Under the pieces are notes generated by a model. It saw only the letters and a program-made list of their open reading frames with translations, was not told the origin of the DNA and ran no database searches. Shown one piece after another: positions 48,501 through 55,718 of a stretch of DNA of 64,000 nucleotides. The stretch lies in assembly GCF_001705235.1 (NCBI RefSeq), contig NZ_MCGV01000001.1, positions 1,240,001 through 1,304,000 of the forward strand, in the 5' to 3' direction. The stretch's first letter is position 1, and each line of letters opens with the position of its first letter. A program made the translations under genes and the position numbers. The DNA is from Clostridium pasteurianum (lineage in GTDB: Bacteria > Bacillota > Clostridia > Clostridiales > Clostridiaceae).

Positions 48501-50109
48501 TAGCACTAGTATCATCTACTAATTGTATTCCCTTATTTCCATACGCATTGTATTTTGTTAAATCTACTAATACTTCTTTTCCAGTAACATTATCTATTCT
48601 CGTTAATTTTATTAAATCATTTGGTAAATTTCCCACTCCTGCATATACTGAGCTTCCTGCTGCATTTTCCTTTATAACATCTTTATTATTGAATTCTATT
48701 ACCAAGCTGTTTGAATCCCACTGTACATTTTTTTCTCCATCATAAATAACTTTTGTATCCTGTACACTTCCTAAATAACTTTGTGCTATACAGACATTAT
48801 TTACACTTGGCGCTACTGTATCTACAGTTTTAAAATAAAATCTATACTGATTGCTTATAGCATTATCCTTATTTATTATTGGTGTGTCTTCTCCATCTGT
48901 TACTCCACTTATTACTACTGAATATATCTTATTCTTTCGAAGAGTATTTGAAGTTGGTTTTATAGTTATTTGCTTCTTATCGTTTGACAGATTTACAGTA
49001 TAATCATCTTGTGGAAGCGGTGTATTACTGTCATAATCATACATTTTCACTGTATTCTGTGATACGTTTTTAAGTATATCATCTTCATCACTATAACCTG
49101 CATCCACAACAAATCCACTGTAACTTCCATCTGTTCTTATATCTGTTATTAGTTGTCCTTCATTTATAGATGAACCTGTATTGGTTACTCCTGAGTCATT
49201 TTTATTTACTGTAAGCATAGGCGCTGGTCCTGTTGTAAAGTTTACAGTCTGTGGATTACTTACTACATTTCCTGATGCATCCGTTATGCTGCCTACACTT
49301 AACTTATACATACTGTTTGCCATAAAGTTAACCAAGTTAAATGAAGACATTGAATTTACTATTATCTTATCCTTTCCATCTCCATTAGGAGCACTATCGT
49401 CTATGAATTCTATTCCTGTGTTTCCATATATATCTTGCTGAGTTAAATCTATTTGAACTTCTTTTCCTGTATTTCTATCTACTCTTGCTAATTTTATAAG
49501 ATTATTTGCTAGAATTCCACCTCCTGCATATATAGAACTTCCAGCTGCATTTCTTTTTATGACATCCTTATCATTAAATTCTATTACTAAGCTATTATTA
49601 TATTGAGTTATATTTCTATCACCATTTTTAACAATATCATATCCATATACCTTTCCATTCCAACTATATCCTGTATAAATTTGATTTATAGTAGGTGGCT
49701 GTTTATCCTCGACTTCAACAGTATTATTAAAAAGAATATTCTGTTTTAAACTCTTTTCTTTTGCATTTTTTGCTGCAAGCACAGGAGCTTTTGAAGTACT
49801 TTTATTTTTAACGGTTTGTAACGAATTAGTCTGACTTTTTTCATTACTATTCTTTATACTATCTTGCACTTTATCTTGTGGTATGTTTATAACATCACCT
49901 GTAGTATTTTTAGTGTTCCTATTATCTTTTAAATTTCTAGTTTTACTTTTATCTTTCTGTTCAGAAATAACATAATTATTACTATTATTATTTTTCTTAA
50001 CTATATTATATATAGGAGTAAACGCTAAAGAAGATACTTGCGTAGCTATGTATGAAGTGGACATACCAATGCTGTATATTTTTTTCCAAATGTGGCTGAA
50101 TCTTGCCAT
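42559..50109 (-). CDS. Giant surface protein with SbsA-type Ig-like repeats
   Basis: The gene encodes 2,516 residues. The N-terminus (about 1-40) has a basic start and a modestly hydrophobic stretch (IGMSTSYIATQVSSLAF), an atypical export signal, then a ~95-residue Asn/Lys/Ser/Thr-rich linker. From about residue 140 eight units of ~296 residues follow. Each has two Ig-like subdomains of the SbsA/Big_5 kind: one ending YKLSVGNxTDASGNVVSNPQ...NFTTG and one ending YSVVINGVTDxxGNPI...YRFYF. The protein ends right after the last strand (RFYFKTEQ) with no LPXTG, SLH or dockerin, so how it is held at the surface is unclear. It is probably an S-layer-like or adhesive fibre. Some units are nearly identical in DNA. 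ATG 50109 follows AGAGG. The Maf-like gene follows on the same strand. Confidence 0.85.
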   Translation of the reverse strand: MARFSHIWKKIYSIGMSTSYIATQVSSLAFTPIYNIVKKNNNSNNYVISEQKDKSKTRNLKDNRNTKNTTGDVINIPQDKVQDSIKNSNEKSQTNSLQTVKNKSTSKAPVLAAKNAKEKSLKQNILFNNTVEVEDKQPPTINQIYTGYSWNGKVYGYDIVKNGDRNITQYNNSLVIEFNDKDVIKRNAAGSSIYAGGGILANNLIKLARVDRNTGKEVQIDLTQQDIYGNTGIEFIDDSAPNGDGKDKIIVNSMSSFNLVNFMANSMYKLSVGSITDASGNVVSNPQTVNFTTGPAPMLTVNKNDSGVTNTGSSINEGQLITDIRTDGSYSGFVVDAGYSDEDDILKNVSQNTVKMYDYDSNTPLPQDDYTVNLSNDKKQITIKPTSNTLRKNKIYSVVISGVTDGEDTPIINKDNAISNQYRFYFKTVDTVAPSVNNVCIAQSYLGSVQDTKVIYDGEKNVQWDSNSLVIEFNNKDVIKENAAGSSVYAGVGNLPNDLIKLTRIDNVTGKEVLVDLTKYNAYGNKGIQLVDDTSAMGNGHDKIIINNNALSDGEDVCYFNLNSKYKLTIGNITNSSGDILSNPQEINFTTDPATILSLNSDKSNIKSTASSIDGGKLITDVNVDGSYSGFVVSGDYTYGRDEAELGGYTYANKGELRNVSQDTVKIYEKDSITPIERNSYEVSLTEDKKNILIKPTANALQKNKIYSVVINGVTDQAGNPIVNTDNGTNNQYRFYFETEDTVAPSISEIHEGWGGNGQLYGEDGVIKDGDKNVRIDDNNLVIEFNDKDVIRKNAAGSSIYAGIGNLSDDLVKLTRIDNKTGKEVTIDLSQQDRYGNRGIELIDDSDPKGNGKDKIIVNSMSGFNLVNFMGNSVYKLSVGNLTDASGNVVSNPQEVNFTTGPAPTLTINKDDSEVTNTGSSINAAQLITDIRTDGSYSGFVVDAGYSDESDGLKNVSQDTVKIYEYGSNTPLSQDDYTVNLSDDKKRITVKPTGDKLEKNKIYSVVINGVTDSVGNPINNTDNGTNNQYRFYFETADTAAPSISEIHEGWGGNGQLYGEDGVIKDGDKNVRIDDNNLVIEFNDKDVIRKNAAGSSIYAGIGNLSDDLVKLTRIDNKTGKEVTIDLSQQDRYGNRGIELIDDSDPKGNGKDKIIVNSMSGFNLVNFMGNSVYKLSVGNLTDASGNVVSNPQEINFTTGPAPTLTINKDDSGVTNTGSSINAAQLITDIRTDGSYSGFVVDAGYSDEDDILKNVSQDTVKVYEYGSNTPLSQDDYTVNLSDDKKRITVKPTGDKLEKDKIYSVVINGVTDSVGNPITNTDNGTNNQYRFYFQTGDTAAPSINKFYTFDNFQGSYINDQNELNNNEKNVHQNDNGIIIEFNDKDVIKKNAAGSSVYAGIGTLPNNLVKLTRIDKDTGREVTIDLLQQDRYGDKGVQLIDDSDSIGNGKDKIIVHSMSGFNLVNFMPNSVYKLSVGNITDASGNVVSNPQEVNFTTGPAPTLTINKDDSGITNTGSSIDARALITDIRTDGSYSGFVVDAGNSDEEDILKNVSQDTVKVYEYGSNTPLSQDDYTVNLSSDKKKVTVKPAANKLEKNKIYSVVINGVTDSVGNPINNTDNGTNNQYRFYFETADTVAPSISEIHEGWGGNGHLYGEDGVIKDGDKNVRIDDNNLVIEFNDKDVIKKNAAGSSIYAGIGTLPNDLVKLTRIDNKTGKEVTIDLSQQDRYGNRGIELIDDSDPKGNGKDKIIVNSMSGFNLVNFMGNSVYKLSVGNLTDASGNVVSNPQEINFTTGPAPTLTINKDDSGVTNTGSSINAAQLITDIRTDGSYSGFVVDAGYSDEDDILKNVSQDTVKVYEYGSNTPLSQDDYTVNLSSDKKKVTVKPAANKLEKDKIYSVVINGVTDSAGNPITNTDNGTNNQYRFYFQTGDTAAPSINKFYTFDNFQGSYINDQNELNNNEKNVHQNDNGIIIEFNDKDVIKKNAAGSSVYAGIGTLPNNLVKLTRIDKDTGREVTIDLLQQDRYGNKGVQLIDDSDSIGNGKDKIIVHSMSGFNLVNFMPNSVYKLSVGNITDASGNVVSNPQEVNFTTGPAPTLTINKDDSGVTNSGSSINAGQLITDIRTDGSYSGFVVDAGYSDKSDGLKNVSQDTVKIYEYGSNTPLPQSAYSVSESWNENKIIIKPTANSFQKGMIYSVVVNGVTDEEGNPIQNQDNGVNSQYRFYFQTEDTLAPSISKFYTASDYYRNLYSLTQVKDGDKNVSYNDNSIVIEFNDKDVIKKNAAGSSVYAGIGNLANDLVKLTRIDKDTGREVTIDLSQQDRYGNKGIEFIDDSDPNGNGKDKIIVNSMSGFNLANFMSNSVYKLSVGNVTDASGNIVSNPQTVNFTTGPAPKLTINKSDSGVNNTGSSIDAGALITDIKTDGSYGGFIVDAGYSDEEDGLSNVSQDTVKIYEYGSSTPISESAYSVSEPWNKKNIIIKPNANVLQKGKIYTVVIKGVTDVEGNPILNVDQNINNQYRFYFKTEQ
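42580..49690 (-). repeat. Eight 888-bp tandem repeats with a 1,776-bp super-repeat
   Basis: The same DNA phrases recur every 888 bp (for example near 45205, 46985 and 47873). Long stretches at 43870-45190 recur almost unchanged at 45646-46970, 1,776 bp away, showing that a two-unit block was duplicated recently. Outer units (49.6-47.9 kb and 43.4-42.6 kb) are more diverged. Confidence 0.85.
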
Positions 50110-50255
50110 TAATAATCATCCTCTCATAAATATTCCATAAAAATCCTCAATATTATAATCGTAATTGTTAATAAAAAGTTAACACTATTTAGAAACATAA
50201 TTAAAAGTAGTGTACACAATCCATAATTATTTTAAAAATTATTTATAATAGTATA

Positions 50256-50292
50256 TAAAAAAATTGTAGAAGTCATTAATCCTTCTACAATT
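50256..50292 (-). terminator. Terminator of the yjeM-like gene
   Basis: AATTGTAGAAG (50262-50272) pairs with CTTCTACAATT (50282-50292); on the minus strand the stem is followed by a run of seven T (50256-50263). It lies 20 nt after the permease stop. Confidence 0.88.
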
Positions 50293-50312
50293 ATGTATAT
50301 TTGTTATAAATA

Positions 50313-51803
50313 TTATTTTATTTTCTTTTCATATCTACCATACATAATAAGCGCAACTACAGAGAAAAACACCGGCCCAATTATCATCCATAGAGTAGAT
50401 TTTACATCTGGTTTATCTCCTAATACTGGTTCTATTATGGTAAATACATTCGCAAAGAATACTACTATTGCTACTATAACAGCCGCAGTAGCACCACTTT
50501 TATAAGTCTTAAATATCTCAAATGGTTTTTTAATTTCTTTTTTCTTCTTAAATCCTATAAATGCAATAGCTATAAACATATACGGTATGGTCATAGCAAC
50601 ATTTGTCATAAGAACAATGTATGAGAAAAACTGTGAAACTCCACTTCCTCCAAAAGAAATAATAGCAATAAACGCACATACTATTATACCTTGTATCCAC
50701 ATAGCATTTTTAGGTACACCATCCTCATCAACTTTTCCAATAACTTCAGGCCATAATTTATTAGGTGTTCCTTCAATTAGCTGCTTTAAAGGTGTATAAA
50801 TAAGGGTAAAATATGCACCTAAATATGATAAGAACATTGAAAGTCCAACTATTCTTGCAAAAATTTGACCTAAGGTGATTGAAGCTGCTTGTCCTACTCC
50901 AAGACTTGAGCCTATTGAATACCCTAAATTTTGCATTATTATATATGTTATATTAGCTAAATTAACACTGCTATCATCGCCCAGAACTTTCCAATTCAAA
51001 AATGTACCACATAAAAATATACCTACAGAATATCCTATAGCTATAAATATTGCAGATACAATCATACCTTTAGGAAAAGTTGTTTCTGGCTTTTCAGTCT
51101 CATCAACCAATCCTCCTACTGCCTCTATACCGCCATATGCAAATACTGCAAATACTAAAAACGACAGTAAATTCATTAAAGAATTATTTGAAGTATTTGG
51201 TGAATAAATAAATGTTTTTATTGAGGTAATTGGCTCTGCAAGTTTTCCTCCATGCAAAATTAGAACTAAAACTGCACCCACAAGCAATACAACATTCAAA
51301 AGTGCTACAGCCGTTCCGCCAATAGAAGTTACTTTACTTATTTTATCTAATCCCTTTGAAGCAACAAATGTTACTATGAGGACAAATAGAATTGCAAGTA
51401 TCCCAAGTATTTGAGTTCCTGTAAGCCCTAAAATAGAAATCTTTCCTGTAATATCCTTACCAAATATTAAATTTGAAAGTGGTATCCATATTTCTGTTGC
51501 CACACTTACCATCCAAATTACGTATGAAGCATACCACATGAATGTTCCTACAAATGCAAATTTTGCACCCACTGATTTCTCCATCCACGAGTATATTCCG
51601 CCCTTTTCATCTTTAAATGCTGCACCATATTCAGCTATTATAAATGCATATGGTATAAAAAATGCTAATCCAGATAATATATACCAAGGGATAGCTGCAT
51701 ATCCCATTTTATAGAAAGCTTTAGAAATATTATTAAAACCAAAAACCGAAGTAAATACCATTAGTACTAACGGTATTAACGTTAACTTTTTTTTGCCTTT
51801 CAT
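50313..51803 (-). CDS. yjeM: YjeM-like APC-family amino acid permease
   Basis: The 496-residue protein is a polytopic (about 12 helices) transporter of the APC superfamily, glutamate/GABA-antiporter branch. Its N-terminus (LIPLVLMVFTSVFGFNNIS, then AIPWYILSGLAFFIPYAF) and EKGGIYSWMEKSVG with FVGTFMWYASYVIWM closely match the YjeM group. Substrate has not been established for the group as far as I know; an amino acid is expected. The start is ATG 51803, 7-8 nt after AGGTGAG; an upstream in-frame GTG (51815) lies inside the ribosome site. It ends in a strong terminator and appears monocistronic. A TTAACGTTAA palindrome inside codons 6-9 resembles the pectate-lyase operator but is fully coding. 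Confidence 0.86.
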   Translation of the reverse strand: MKGKKKLTLIPLVLMVFTSVFGFNNISKAFYKMGYAAIPWYILSGLAFFIPYAFIIAEYGAAFKDEKGGIYSWMEKSVGAKFAFVGTFMWYASYVIWMVSVATEIWIPLSNLIFGKDITGKISILGLTGTQILGILAILFVLIVTFVASKGLDKISKVTSIGGTAVALLNVVLLVGAVLVLILHGGKLAEPITSIKTFIYSPNTSNNSLMNLLSFLVFAVFAYGGIEAVGGLVDETEKPETTFPKGMIVSAIFIAIGYSVGIFLCGTFLNWKVLGDDSSVNLANITYIIMQNLGYSIGSSLGVGQAASITLGQIFARIVGLSMFLSYLGAYFTLIYTPLKQLIEGTPNKLWPEVIGKVDEDGVPKNAMWIQGIIVCAFIAIISFGGSGVSQFFSYIVLMTNVAMTIPYMFIAIAFIGFKKKKEIKKPFEIFKTYKSGATAAVIVAIVVFFANVFTIIEPVLGDKPDVKSTLWMIIGPVFFSVVALIMYGRYEKKIK

Positions 51804-51815
51804 TTTTGCACTCAC

Positions 51816-52039
51816 CTATCTATAATTTTTTATTATTTTGCATATGGCATTAAAACCATTACACTCTAAATGTATTTTAAACAAAATCACTCAAATGAAA
51901 GTTTATTATATATTAATTGCATTTGTTTGTCAATTTATGTCAAAATCATTTTATCATTTACTTCACTATTAAATTTAATTATAAATAATATAAAAACTAC
52001 TATTATTCAAAAATCATCATCTTTTAATACTCAAAACAA
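51816..52039. other. Intergenic region upstream of the yjeM-like gene
   Basis: AT-rich, no credible ORF or RNA gene seen. It should hold the yjeM-like promoter on the minus strand, which I cannot place. Confidence 0.4.
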
Positions 52040-52078
52040 AAAATATCATAAAATTATTATAAAAATAATTTTATGACA
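52040..52078 (-). terminator. Terminator after the PL9 pectate lyase gene
   Basis: TCATAAAATTATT (52046-52058) pairs perfectly with AATAATTTTATGA (52064-52076) with a 5-nt loop; on the minus strand a TATTTTTT tract follows. It lies about 40 nt after the pectate lyase stop. Confidence 0.8.
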
Positions 52079-52115
52079 TTTTCCCAAAATTCCACTTATA
52101 TATTTTGCAATTTGA

Positions 52116-53447
52116 TTAATTCCAAAAATCAAAATTCATATATGAAGGAATTTTATTTTCTCTAAGTTCCTGTCTCATCTTTGATATTGCACTATCAACT
52201 TCCGATCTAACAGCTGCCTGTTTTGCTGTATCAGTAATTATTGATACATTTGCACCGCTAGGATTTTTTAAATTTTTCAAAGAAAATGCTTGTACGTTTG
52301 AAAATATTCCAGCTTTCATAAGATCAAGCACATAATCACCTTTAGCATTTCCAAGTCCCATTCCATTGGTAATATTTATTGTACCTGCACCGTTATTTTC
52401 ATCAAAACCCTTTGAGCAATTATCTACTGCAACACAATTTTTAAGTGTCCTTACCCCATTAGTCTGTGCACCATACTTCGAAGCCCCAGAACCCATTTTA
52501 AATCCGTTACCATTGCCTTTGCATTTTCCGACTGTCATATCGTTATCTGCTGGAAGTCCATGTGCTTTATCATAAGCTCCTGAAAATACAGTAGAATCAC
52601 CAGCATGATATGCTACACAATATTCATAAGTTATATCACTATTCCCTACTCCAAAGCTGTCCCACGCATCATCTGAATTTTCAGCAGAGACACAATGAGA
52701 AAATACTGTACCTGTTCCAAGATAAAGTTTTGCTGCAAAGCCATCTGCATTTCCACCTGCTGTTAATATGTCAAAGTTTCTATAAGATACGCAGCCTATA
52801 ACATGTGTGTTATCAGGACGTACATCTGTTCCAGCTTTTTCAAGTCCTTTACTTCCTGAAATCTGAAGGCCCGCATCTCCGTTATAGCGTAATACACAAT
52901 CCTTAATTGTATTATTATCAGGATTTCCTACATTTGTTGCTTTTGGGTTTAAAGGATTAAAGTTTGGCTTTATAAGAATTCCGTTATCATACGCTTTTTC
53001 AATTATAAGTCCTTGTATTGTATAGTTTCCACCAATAATTCTAATTCCAACATATCCATCACCAGTTTTTTTAGGACTAGCTTTCTGTGCCGCAGTTCTA
53101 AATGAAGTAAAATCAAGTACAGGCGTATATCCTGGTGCCGCTTCTATAGTTACTCCTGAATTATCCTTATCAAGAACAAGTTGACTTGAACAATCAAGAT
53201 AGTTAGATGCTATTTGAATTGTTTGTCCACTTGTAGCCGATGCAGCTGCTGATTTTAACTGATCAAAATTTGTAACTGTTATAACATCTCCATTCAAAGT
53301 TTTTACTGCACTAGAATTACTCTTAACTATCGTCCTGGTACTTGCTGCTAATACATTATTAATAGACCCCTGACAAATTGAAAATACAGATGCAAGCATT
53401 ACAGGTAAGCAAATTTTTGATATTGTTTTCTTTGTTTTCTTTAACAT
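52116..53447 (-). CDS. Secreted pectate lyase, polysaccharide lyase family 9
   Basis: The 443-residue enzyme has a signal peptide (about 1-35, ending VLAA-S) and a right-handed parallel beta-helix of the PL9 type. Conserved stretches include GIRIIGGNYTIQGLIIEKAY, the calcium-binding NADGFAAK and NSDDAWD (about 233-263), GNGNGFKMGSG with the likely catalytic lysine (about 316) and GFDENNGAG. It should cleave polygalacturonate by beta-elimination with calcium, outside the cell. No dockerin or binding module. The ATG follows AAGGAG with 10-nt spacing. The upstream region carries a perfect GTTAACGTTAAC palindrome and a weaker copy, shared with the PL1 pectate lyase gene. Confidence 0.92.
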   Translation of the reverse strand: MLKKTKKTISKICLPVMLASVFSICQGSINNVLAASTRTIVKSNSSAVKTLNGDVITVTNFDQLKSAAASATSGQTIQIASNYLDCSSQLVLDKDNSGVTIEAAPGYTPVLDFTSFRTAAQKASPKKTGDGYVGIRIIGGNYTIQGLIIEKAYDNGILIKPNFNPLNPKATNVGNPDNNTIKDCVLRYNGDAGLQISGSKGLEKAGTDVRPDNTHVIGCVSYRNFDILTAGGNADGFAAKLYLGTGTVFSHCVSAENSDDAWDSFGVGNSDITYEYCVAYHAGDSTVFSGAYDKAHGLPADNDMTVGKCKGNGNGFKMGSGASKYGAQTNGVRTLKNCVAVDNCSKGFDENNGAGTINITNGMGLGNAKGDYVLDLMKAGIFSNVQAFSLKNLKNPSGANVSIITDTAKQAAVRSEVDSAISKMRQELRENKIPSYMNFDFWN

Positions 53448-53481
53448 AATCTAAAATCTCCTTTTTATTATTAAACATAGA

Positions 53482-53515
53482 TTTCAATGTTTAATATTTT
53501 AATGTTACATTGAAA
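53482..53515 (-). promoter_or_regulatory. Leader hairpin of the PL9 gene
   Basis: TTTCAATGT (53482-53490) and ACATTGAAA (53507-53515) can pair in the 5' leader, 35-70 nt before the start codon. A possible mRNA-stabilising structure. Confidence 0.35.
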
Positions 53516-53556
53516 AATACATATGTTTTCTTTTATTAAATTGTTTTTTTGTAAAG

Positions 53557-53568
53557 CTTATCGTTAAC
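53557..53568. promoter_or_regulatory. Degenerate second operator, PL9 gene
   Basis: CTTATCGTTAAC matches the palindrome at 53658 in 10 of 12 positions and lies 101 bp nearer to the gene, compatible with cooperative or looping repression. Confidence 0.4.
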
Positions 53569-53657
53569 ATTTTTAAAAAATTAATTACCTGCTTTAAACT
53601 TTTAACGCATTGTTTTATGTATAATCTTAAGCTTTCTATTAAATTTTACCATCTAAA

Positions 53658-53669
53658 GTTAACGTTAAC
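53658..53669. promoter_or_regulatory. GTTAACGTTAAC operator upstream of PL9 pectate lyase
   Basis: This perfect 12-bp palindrome with a central CG has the look of a LacI/GalR-family operator. The identical 12-mer lies upstream of the other pectate lyase gene (59054-59065). It is about 210 bp before the ATG. Confidence 0.65.
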
Positions 53670-53769
53670 AAATACACAATATTTAATTTAAAGCCATTTT
53701 CTTACTGTTTTATACGATTTACATATATTATCTAATTATATCAATTTTTTACGACTTTTTTAGTTAAAA

Positions 53770-53803
53770 AAAGCACTTACATATATTTATATGTAAGTGC
53801 TTT
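53770..53803. terminator. 16-bp hairpin downstream of csp terminator
   Basis: AAAGCACTTACATATA (53770-53785) pairs perfectly with 53788-53803. A/T runs flank it. With the csp terminator it forms two hairpins in tandem between csp and the pectate lyase promoter. Confidence 0.6.
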
Positions 53804-53842
53804 CATCTGCAAACTTTTAATTTTTTAAAACAAACGCAAAAA

Positions 53843-53869
53843 CCCTTTGAGTAATAAATACTCAAAGGG
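53843..53869 (-). terminator. Terminator of the cold-shock gene
   Basis: CCCTTTGAGTA and TACTCAAAGGG pair with a 5-nt loop; on the minus strand TTTTTG follows. It lies 16 nt after the csp stop. Confidence 0.88.
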
Positions 53870-53884
53870 AAAAATATTCACTAA

Positions 53885-54082
53885 TTAAGCAACTGTGATA
53901 TTTTCTGCTTGTAAACCCTTAGGTCCTTTAGCTACATCATAATTAACTTTTTGACCTTCTTCAAGTGTTTTGAATCCATCTGCTTGGATTTGAGAATAAT
54001 GTGCGAAAACATCGTTTCCGTCTTCTCCTGTAATAAATCCGTATCCTTTTTCTCCATTAAACCATTTTACTGTACCTGTCAT
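53885..54082 (-). CDS. csp: Cold-shock protein (CspA family)
   Basis: This 65-residue single-domain nucleic-acid chaperone has RNP1 KGYGFI (12-17) and RNP2 DVFAHY (24-29), the five-stranded OB-fold sequence and the usual PKGLQAENI ending. It binds single-stranded RNA and DNA to melt structures during cold or growth transitions. The ATG follows TGGAGG. The upstream 100-nt region may be a structured leader as in other csp genes, but this is not demonstrated by sequence alone. Confidence 0.96.
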   Translation of the reverse strand: MTGTVKWFNGEKGYGFITGEDGNDVFAHYSQIQADGFKTLEEGQKVNYDVAKGPKGLQAENITVA

Positions 54083-54529
54083 TTACTATTACCTCCAAAA
54101 TTTTATTGCTCTTAAACTCATTGTAATAACTCACCAATAAAATTTCGATTTAACTACTAGTTTTACTAAGTACCAATTGAAATATATCGTGCTGCATTAT
54201 TTACTATTAAATTTAAGCTCAAAATAATGATAACACACTTTAATTAATAAATCAAATTTTACTCAATTTATATATAATAAAATTATGTTAACAAAATTTT
54301 TTCTAAATTCATTGCCCAATAATAAGTCTTTTTGCGTATTATTTTTTATTGTCTATATATTATTTTGAATATGTACAGTATATATAGAGTTTTAGCATAG
54401 TTAGACTTTCTTTAAACATGTTCCAAAACACTAATTCAAAGCATCATGGTACATATATAAGTTAATCGTCCAACTAAAAACCCTATATATATTAAATATT
54501 TTTCTTATTACGTAGAAATATAACTTATA
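54083..54529. other. Intergenic region between csp and the DUF346 gene
   Basis: No ORF or strong palindrome is apparent. It should include the csp promoter and leader (near 54083-54200); the rest is AT-rich without recognisable structure. Confidence 0.4.
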
Positions 54530-55555
54530 TTAGTCTCTCCAAATATGCCACATTGCATTATCTGTGCCTCTAGCAAATACATCTGTCCTGTTTCTACTCC
54601 ATGATACTGCCGCTGGATCAGAAGTTATGTTGCCACCAAGATTACTCCACCTGCTCCACCTAGTTCCATTCCATGACATTGTCATTAATCTATTACTACG
54701 ATCTCTAGCAAATACCTCCAGCCTATTAGCTGCTCTAGAAGAAACTGCCGGTGCCGAAGTAATTGTTCCCCCGAGGTTCTGCCATCTACTCCAATTTCTT
54801 CCGTTCCACCATATATGCATTAATCTATTACCCTGTCCACGTGCAAAAACATCTATTCTGTTACTTCCCCAGGATACTGCTGTTGGTGCTGAAGTTAAGT
54901 TTCCACCAATACGCTGCCAATCGCTCCACCTTGAACCGTTCCACCATTTATGCCAAAGAGCGTTATCTGTACCACGTACAAATGTATCAAGCCTATTAGG
55001 TGCCCATGAAGCTGCTGCTGGAGATGATGTTAGCGTTCCACCAAGGCTCTCCCAATTACTCCACCTTGATCCATTCCAGAATATATGCCACATTGCATTA
55101 TCTGTGCCTCGTGCAAAAGCATCTATTCTATTTCTTCCCCAGGATACTGCAGCTGGTGCTGAAGTTATTGTTCCCCCGAGGCTTTCCCAATCACTCCATC
55201 TTGATCCATCCCACCATTTATGGTACATAGCTCTATTGCTGCCTGCTGCAAAAGTATCAAGTCTATTAGCAGCCCATGATGAAGCCCCAGGTGCTGATGT
55301 TAAAACTCCACCAAGACTCTCCCAATTACTCCATCCTTGACGTGCATAAGGTAATATATTGTTGTCATCCAGTGGCTCTTCATTCCAATCATCATTTTCT
55401 TCAAAGTAAGGGTCTTCCTCATATTCATAATCGCCAAAGTCTTCCGGCTCATAATAATCATCGAAATTATAATTTTGTTTTAAATTTCTGTACAAAAAAG
55501 GGCAACCGTTCCTAAACCTATTATAAGGGCAATTAAAAAAATTATTTCTATACAT
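54530..55555 (-). CDS. DUF346/PLL-like beta-propeller lectin protein
   Basis: The 341-residue protein begins with an Asn/Tyr/Arg-rich head and an acidic stretch (about 30-66, many Asp/Glu), then six tandem repeats of ~45 residues: WSxWESLGGxxTSAPxAxSWxxNRxDxFxRGxDNAxWHxWWNG. These are the DUF346 repeats of PLL-type fucose/galactose-binding propellers. Six are visible here; PLL lectins have seven blades, so closure may use the terminal segments or a dimer. There is no signal peptide or membrane helix. Together with a Cys/Asn/Tyr-rich start this suggests a spore-coat or cytoplasm-loaded surface protein (inference). ATG follows AAGGAGG. Lone gene between csp and the sseB-like gene. Confidence 0.8.
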   Translation of the reverse strand: MYRNNFFNCPYNRFRNGCPFLYRNLKQNYNFDDYYEPEDFGDYEYEEDPYFEENDDWNEEPLDDNNILPYARQGWSNWESLGGVLTSAPGASSWAANRLDTFAAGSNRAMYHKWWDGSRWSDWESLGGTITSAPAAVSWGRNRIDAFARGTDNAMWHIFWNGSRWSNWESLGGTLTSSPAAASWAPNRLDTFVRGTDNALWHKWWNGSRWSDWQRIGGNLTSAPTAVSWGSNRIDVFARGQGNRLMHIWWNGRNWSRWQNLGGTITSAPAVSSRAANRLEVFARDRSNRLMTMSWNGTRWSRWSNLGGNITSDPAAVSWSRNRTDVFARGTDNAMWHIWRD

Positions 55556-55718
55556 TGAATCCTCCTTATGTTTGTTTGCTAAGGGCTATAAATCCCTATT
55601 ATTACATTTTATGAGTTAGGCATGGCAAACGTTACACAATTTTTGGATACAGAATATAATCCGTGTTACAAAAAATTCTCATTAGTTAATAATGTGTTCA
55701 ATATATTCTTCCTGAAAA

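Noticed and set aside
42562-49441. Many long plus-strand ORFs opposite the Ig-repeat gene, in repeated 140-180 aa versions
   Set aside because: They recur with the 888-bp repeats, lack ribosome sites and have low-complexity composition; they are antisense shadows of the minus-strand gene.
51775-51786. ATTAACGTTAAC palindrome resembling the pectate-lyase operator, inside the start of the yjeM-like gene
   Set aside because: It is fully explained by the codons for LTLI (TTA ACG TTA ATA); similar CAACGTTAAT strings occur in other coding regions, so I do not count it as a third operator without binding data.
54564-55340. 258-aa plus-strand ORF opposite the DUF346 gene
   Set aside because: It mirrors the repeat structure of the minus-strand gene in antisense and has no ribosome site; the minus-strand protein has clear family repeats.
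55556-55718. Possible sporulation (sigma-E/K) promoter and GTTACA repeats upstream of the DUF346 gene
   Set aside because: Matches are too loose to separate from background in this AT-rich sequence.
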